NCBI GenBank assembly: GCA_964441285.1
Contig: CAYTUK010000005.1
Coordinates: 1 to 64,000, forward strand
Direction: 5' to 3'
Source: S010-25 sp964441285
GTDB taxonomy: Bacteria > Pseudomonadota > Gammaproteobacteria > SZUA-229
DNA: 64,000 nt
Shown here: positions 63,005 through 64,000 of the stretch, piece by piece
Numbering within the stretch: the stretch's first letter is position 1
Layout of the letters: every line of letters starts with the position of its first letter
The notes under the pieces: generated by a model
Seen by the model: the letters and a program-made list of their open reading frames with translations, nothing else
Databases searched by the model: none
Told to the model about the DNA's origin: nothing
Position numbers and translations under genes: made by a program

Positions 63005-63595
63005 ATGACAACCTGCATTGATGTAATTCGACATGGTGAACCAGAAGGCGGACATCGCTACCGTGGTCACAACATAGACGATCCCTTAACCGAACGGGGC
63101 TGGTTACAAATGCGCTCAGCAGTCCCCAAAAAACCACTCTGGCAACATATTATTTCTTCACCATTAAAACGTTGCCTGGAATTCAGTAAGGAGCTGGCTG
63201 AAGATTTACAAATCCTTTACACCATTGATGACCGAGTAAAAGAAATAGGTTTTGGCTGCTGGGAAGGAAAGACACCGGGTGAAATTATTGCTCAGGACAG
63301 TGATGCGCTGAATCATTTTTATCAGGATCCGGTAAATCATCGTCCGGCAGGAGCCGAACCATTAGAGATCTTTTCAAAGCGTGTGTGGCAGGCATATCAG
63401 TCAATTGCAAAAGAGCATGAGGGTAAACATGTGCTTATCGTTGCCCATGCTGGTGTTGCGCGCGCCATCACTGCAAATATTCTACGCATGTCGCTGGATG
63501 ATGTGTATAGCCGATTACGCATTGAATATGGCGGCATAATTACTAGCTCAGTGGAAACAGGCCTAGCACCGAAACTGATTATTCAACGCACTTAA
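63005..63595 (+). CDS. Histidine phosphatase superfamily protein (phosphoglycerate mutase-like)
   Basis: A 196-aa phosphatase. RHGE signature VIRHGEPEGGHRYRGH with catalytic His, SSPLKRCLEFSKELAE, EIGFGCWEGKTPGEI with the catalytic acid, and HVLIVAHAGVARAI with the second His. CobC (alpha-ribazole phosphatase)-like enzymes share this layout, but no cobalamin gene is nearby, so the substrate is open. Its 3' end overlaps the convergent PAP2 gene by 33 bases. Confidence 0.85.
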   Translation: MTTCIDVIRHGEPEGGHRYRGHNIDDPLTERGWLQMRSAVPKKPLWQHIISSPLKRCLEFSKELAEDLQILYTIDDRVKEIGFGCWEGKTPGEIIAQDSDALNHFYQDPVNHRPAGAEPLEIFSKRVWQAYQSIAKEHEGKHVLIVAHAGVARAITANILRMSLDDVYSRLRIEYGGIITSSVETGLAPKLIIQRT

Positions 63596-64000
63596 ACAAG
63601 TTTCATAAATACTCATCGCGAATTTATCAAGCGACTCTAATCGTGCGTTTAAAAGCGAAATGGTCACTGCCGCAAGCAGGGAAACGATAACAGAAGCAAA
63701 TATATCCATAGGGAAATGGACACCAATAAATACACGCGAAACACCGCCGATAAAACCGGAAACAAGCAGTATATATCCCAGCATTCCAGTTGGCTTATTA
63801 AGAAATAGTGAAATTGCGATAGAAAGCATAAATGTCGTGTGATCAGATGGCATTGATGAATCAGCTACGTGATGAATTAATGTCGTACCCAAATTTTCCA
63901 TAAATGGGCGCGGATGAAAGTAAACAGATGAAATAGCAAGGTTAATAAAAAGTCCAAGTATCGCTGAGTAACAGGCATGCAACAGGGCAACTTTTTTCTC
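63563..64000 (-). CDS. Undecaprenyl-diphosphatase, BcrC/PAP2 type, N-terminus cut by window edge
   Basis: The frame remains open to the right edge (EKKVALLHACYS...), so the first part of the protein lies outside the window. PAP2 motifs: YFHPRPF, SMPSDHTTF (PSDH, as in BcrC/YbjG rather than PSGH) and SRVFIGVHFPMD. At least three transmembrane helices are visible. The enzyme dephosphorylates undecaprenyl pyrophosphate in the lipid carrier cycle. Its stop region overlaps the end of the phosphatase gene on the opposite strand by 33 bases. Confidence 0.85.
   Translation of the reverse strand, partial: EKKVALLHACYSAILGLFINLAISSVYFHPRPFMENLGTTLIHHVADSSMPSDHTTFMLSIAISLFLNKPTGMLGYILLVSGFIGGVSRVFIGVHFPMDIFASVIVSLLAAVTISLLNARLESLDKFAMSIYETCLSALNNQFRC

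Noticed and set aside
1..64000. CRISPR array, prophage, plasmid or secondary-metabolite cluster
   Set aside because: No regularly spaced repeats with unique spacers, no phage structural or integrase genes, no replication or conjugation genes, and no megasynthase domains were seen.

Overview
The window is chromosomal DNA of a gammaproteobacterium, moderately AT-leaning by eye, and nearly all of it is conserved housekeeping sequence. The evidence for this placement is gene order recalled from Pseudomonas-like genomes: tRNA-Thr/Tyr/Gly/Thr-tuf beside birA-coaX-SPOR, argC-DUF6776-bactofilin-erpA / anmK-M23-tyrS, dcd..mrp-metG..rsxABCDGE-nth, lptFG|pepA..valS, gatCAB|mreBCD and ampDE. Genus cannot be fixed from this sequence. 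A VPxPA-type C-terminal sorting signal, feoABC, a short group I biotin ligase and co-occurrence of GlnRS with GatCAB suggest a free-living, probably aquatic lineage outside the Enterobacterales.

Layout: 0-1 kb, start of tuf and four tRNA genes on the minus strand. 1.1-3.9 kb, birA-coaX-SPOR operon. 4-7 kb, glnS, a possible 37-aa ORF and a lamin-tail surface protein. 7.2-15.4 kb, tyrS, a cell-wall M23 peptidase, anmK, citrate synthase, erpA, bactofilin, DUF6776 and argC. 15.5-18.9 kb, hemJ, rppH, a HAD phosphatase, an unknown membrane-anchored protein and dcd. 19-24 kb, an accessory block (rhodanese remnant, GNAT, hybrid histidine kinase, PhnD-like binding protein) lying between dcd and mrp and flanked by palindromic repeats. 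24-34.8 kb, mrp, metG, a GGDEF response regulator, the complete rsxABCDGE electron-transport operon and nth. 34.9-44 kb, parC, parE, dsbC, a histone H1-like protein, an RDD protein and lptFG. 44-56 kb, pepA, an unknown acidic protein, valS, cyaY, gatCAB and mreBCD. 56-64 kb, feoABC, rep, ampDE, a histidine phosphatase and the start-truncated end of a BcrC-type phosphatase.

How the genes work together: translation (five aminoacyl-tRNA synthetase or amidotransferase systems plus tRNAs and tuf), envelope growth and recycling (mreBCD, LptFG, M23 peptidase, AnmK, AmpD, AmpE, BcrC, SPOR protein, bactofilin), Fe-S and iron supply (ErpA, Mrp, CyaY, FeoABC), and a Na+/H+-type Rsx/Rnf redox complex.

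The least ordinary content is non-coding. A family of roughly 131-bp intergenic palindromes occurs in at least four full copies plus several degraded copies. Within each copy the two arms are complementary, yet the arm sequence differs between copies. The inner core occurs in both orientations relative to the two distinguishable ends. A second short repeat family, a diverged palindrome of another subfamily at the end of mrp, and a 14-bp tandem array just before ampD add to this. Protein-level curiosities are the PhnD-like/hybrid-kinase pair, a VPxPA-CTERM lamin-tail protein, a truncated two-domain rhodanese, and an unknown protein occupying the usual holC position.
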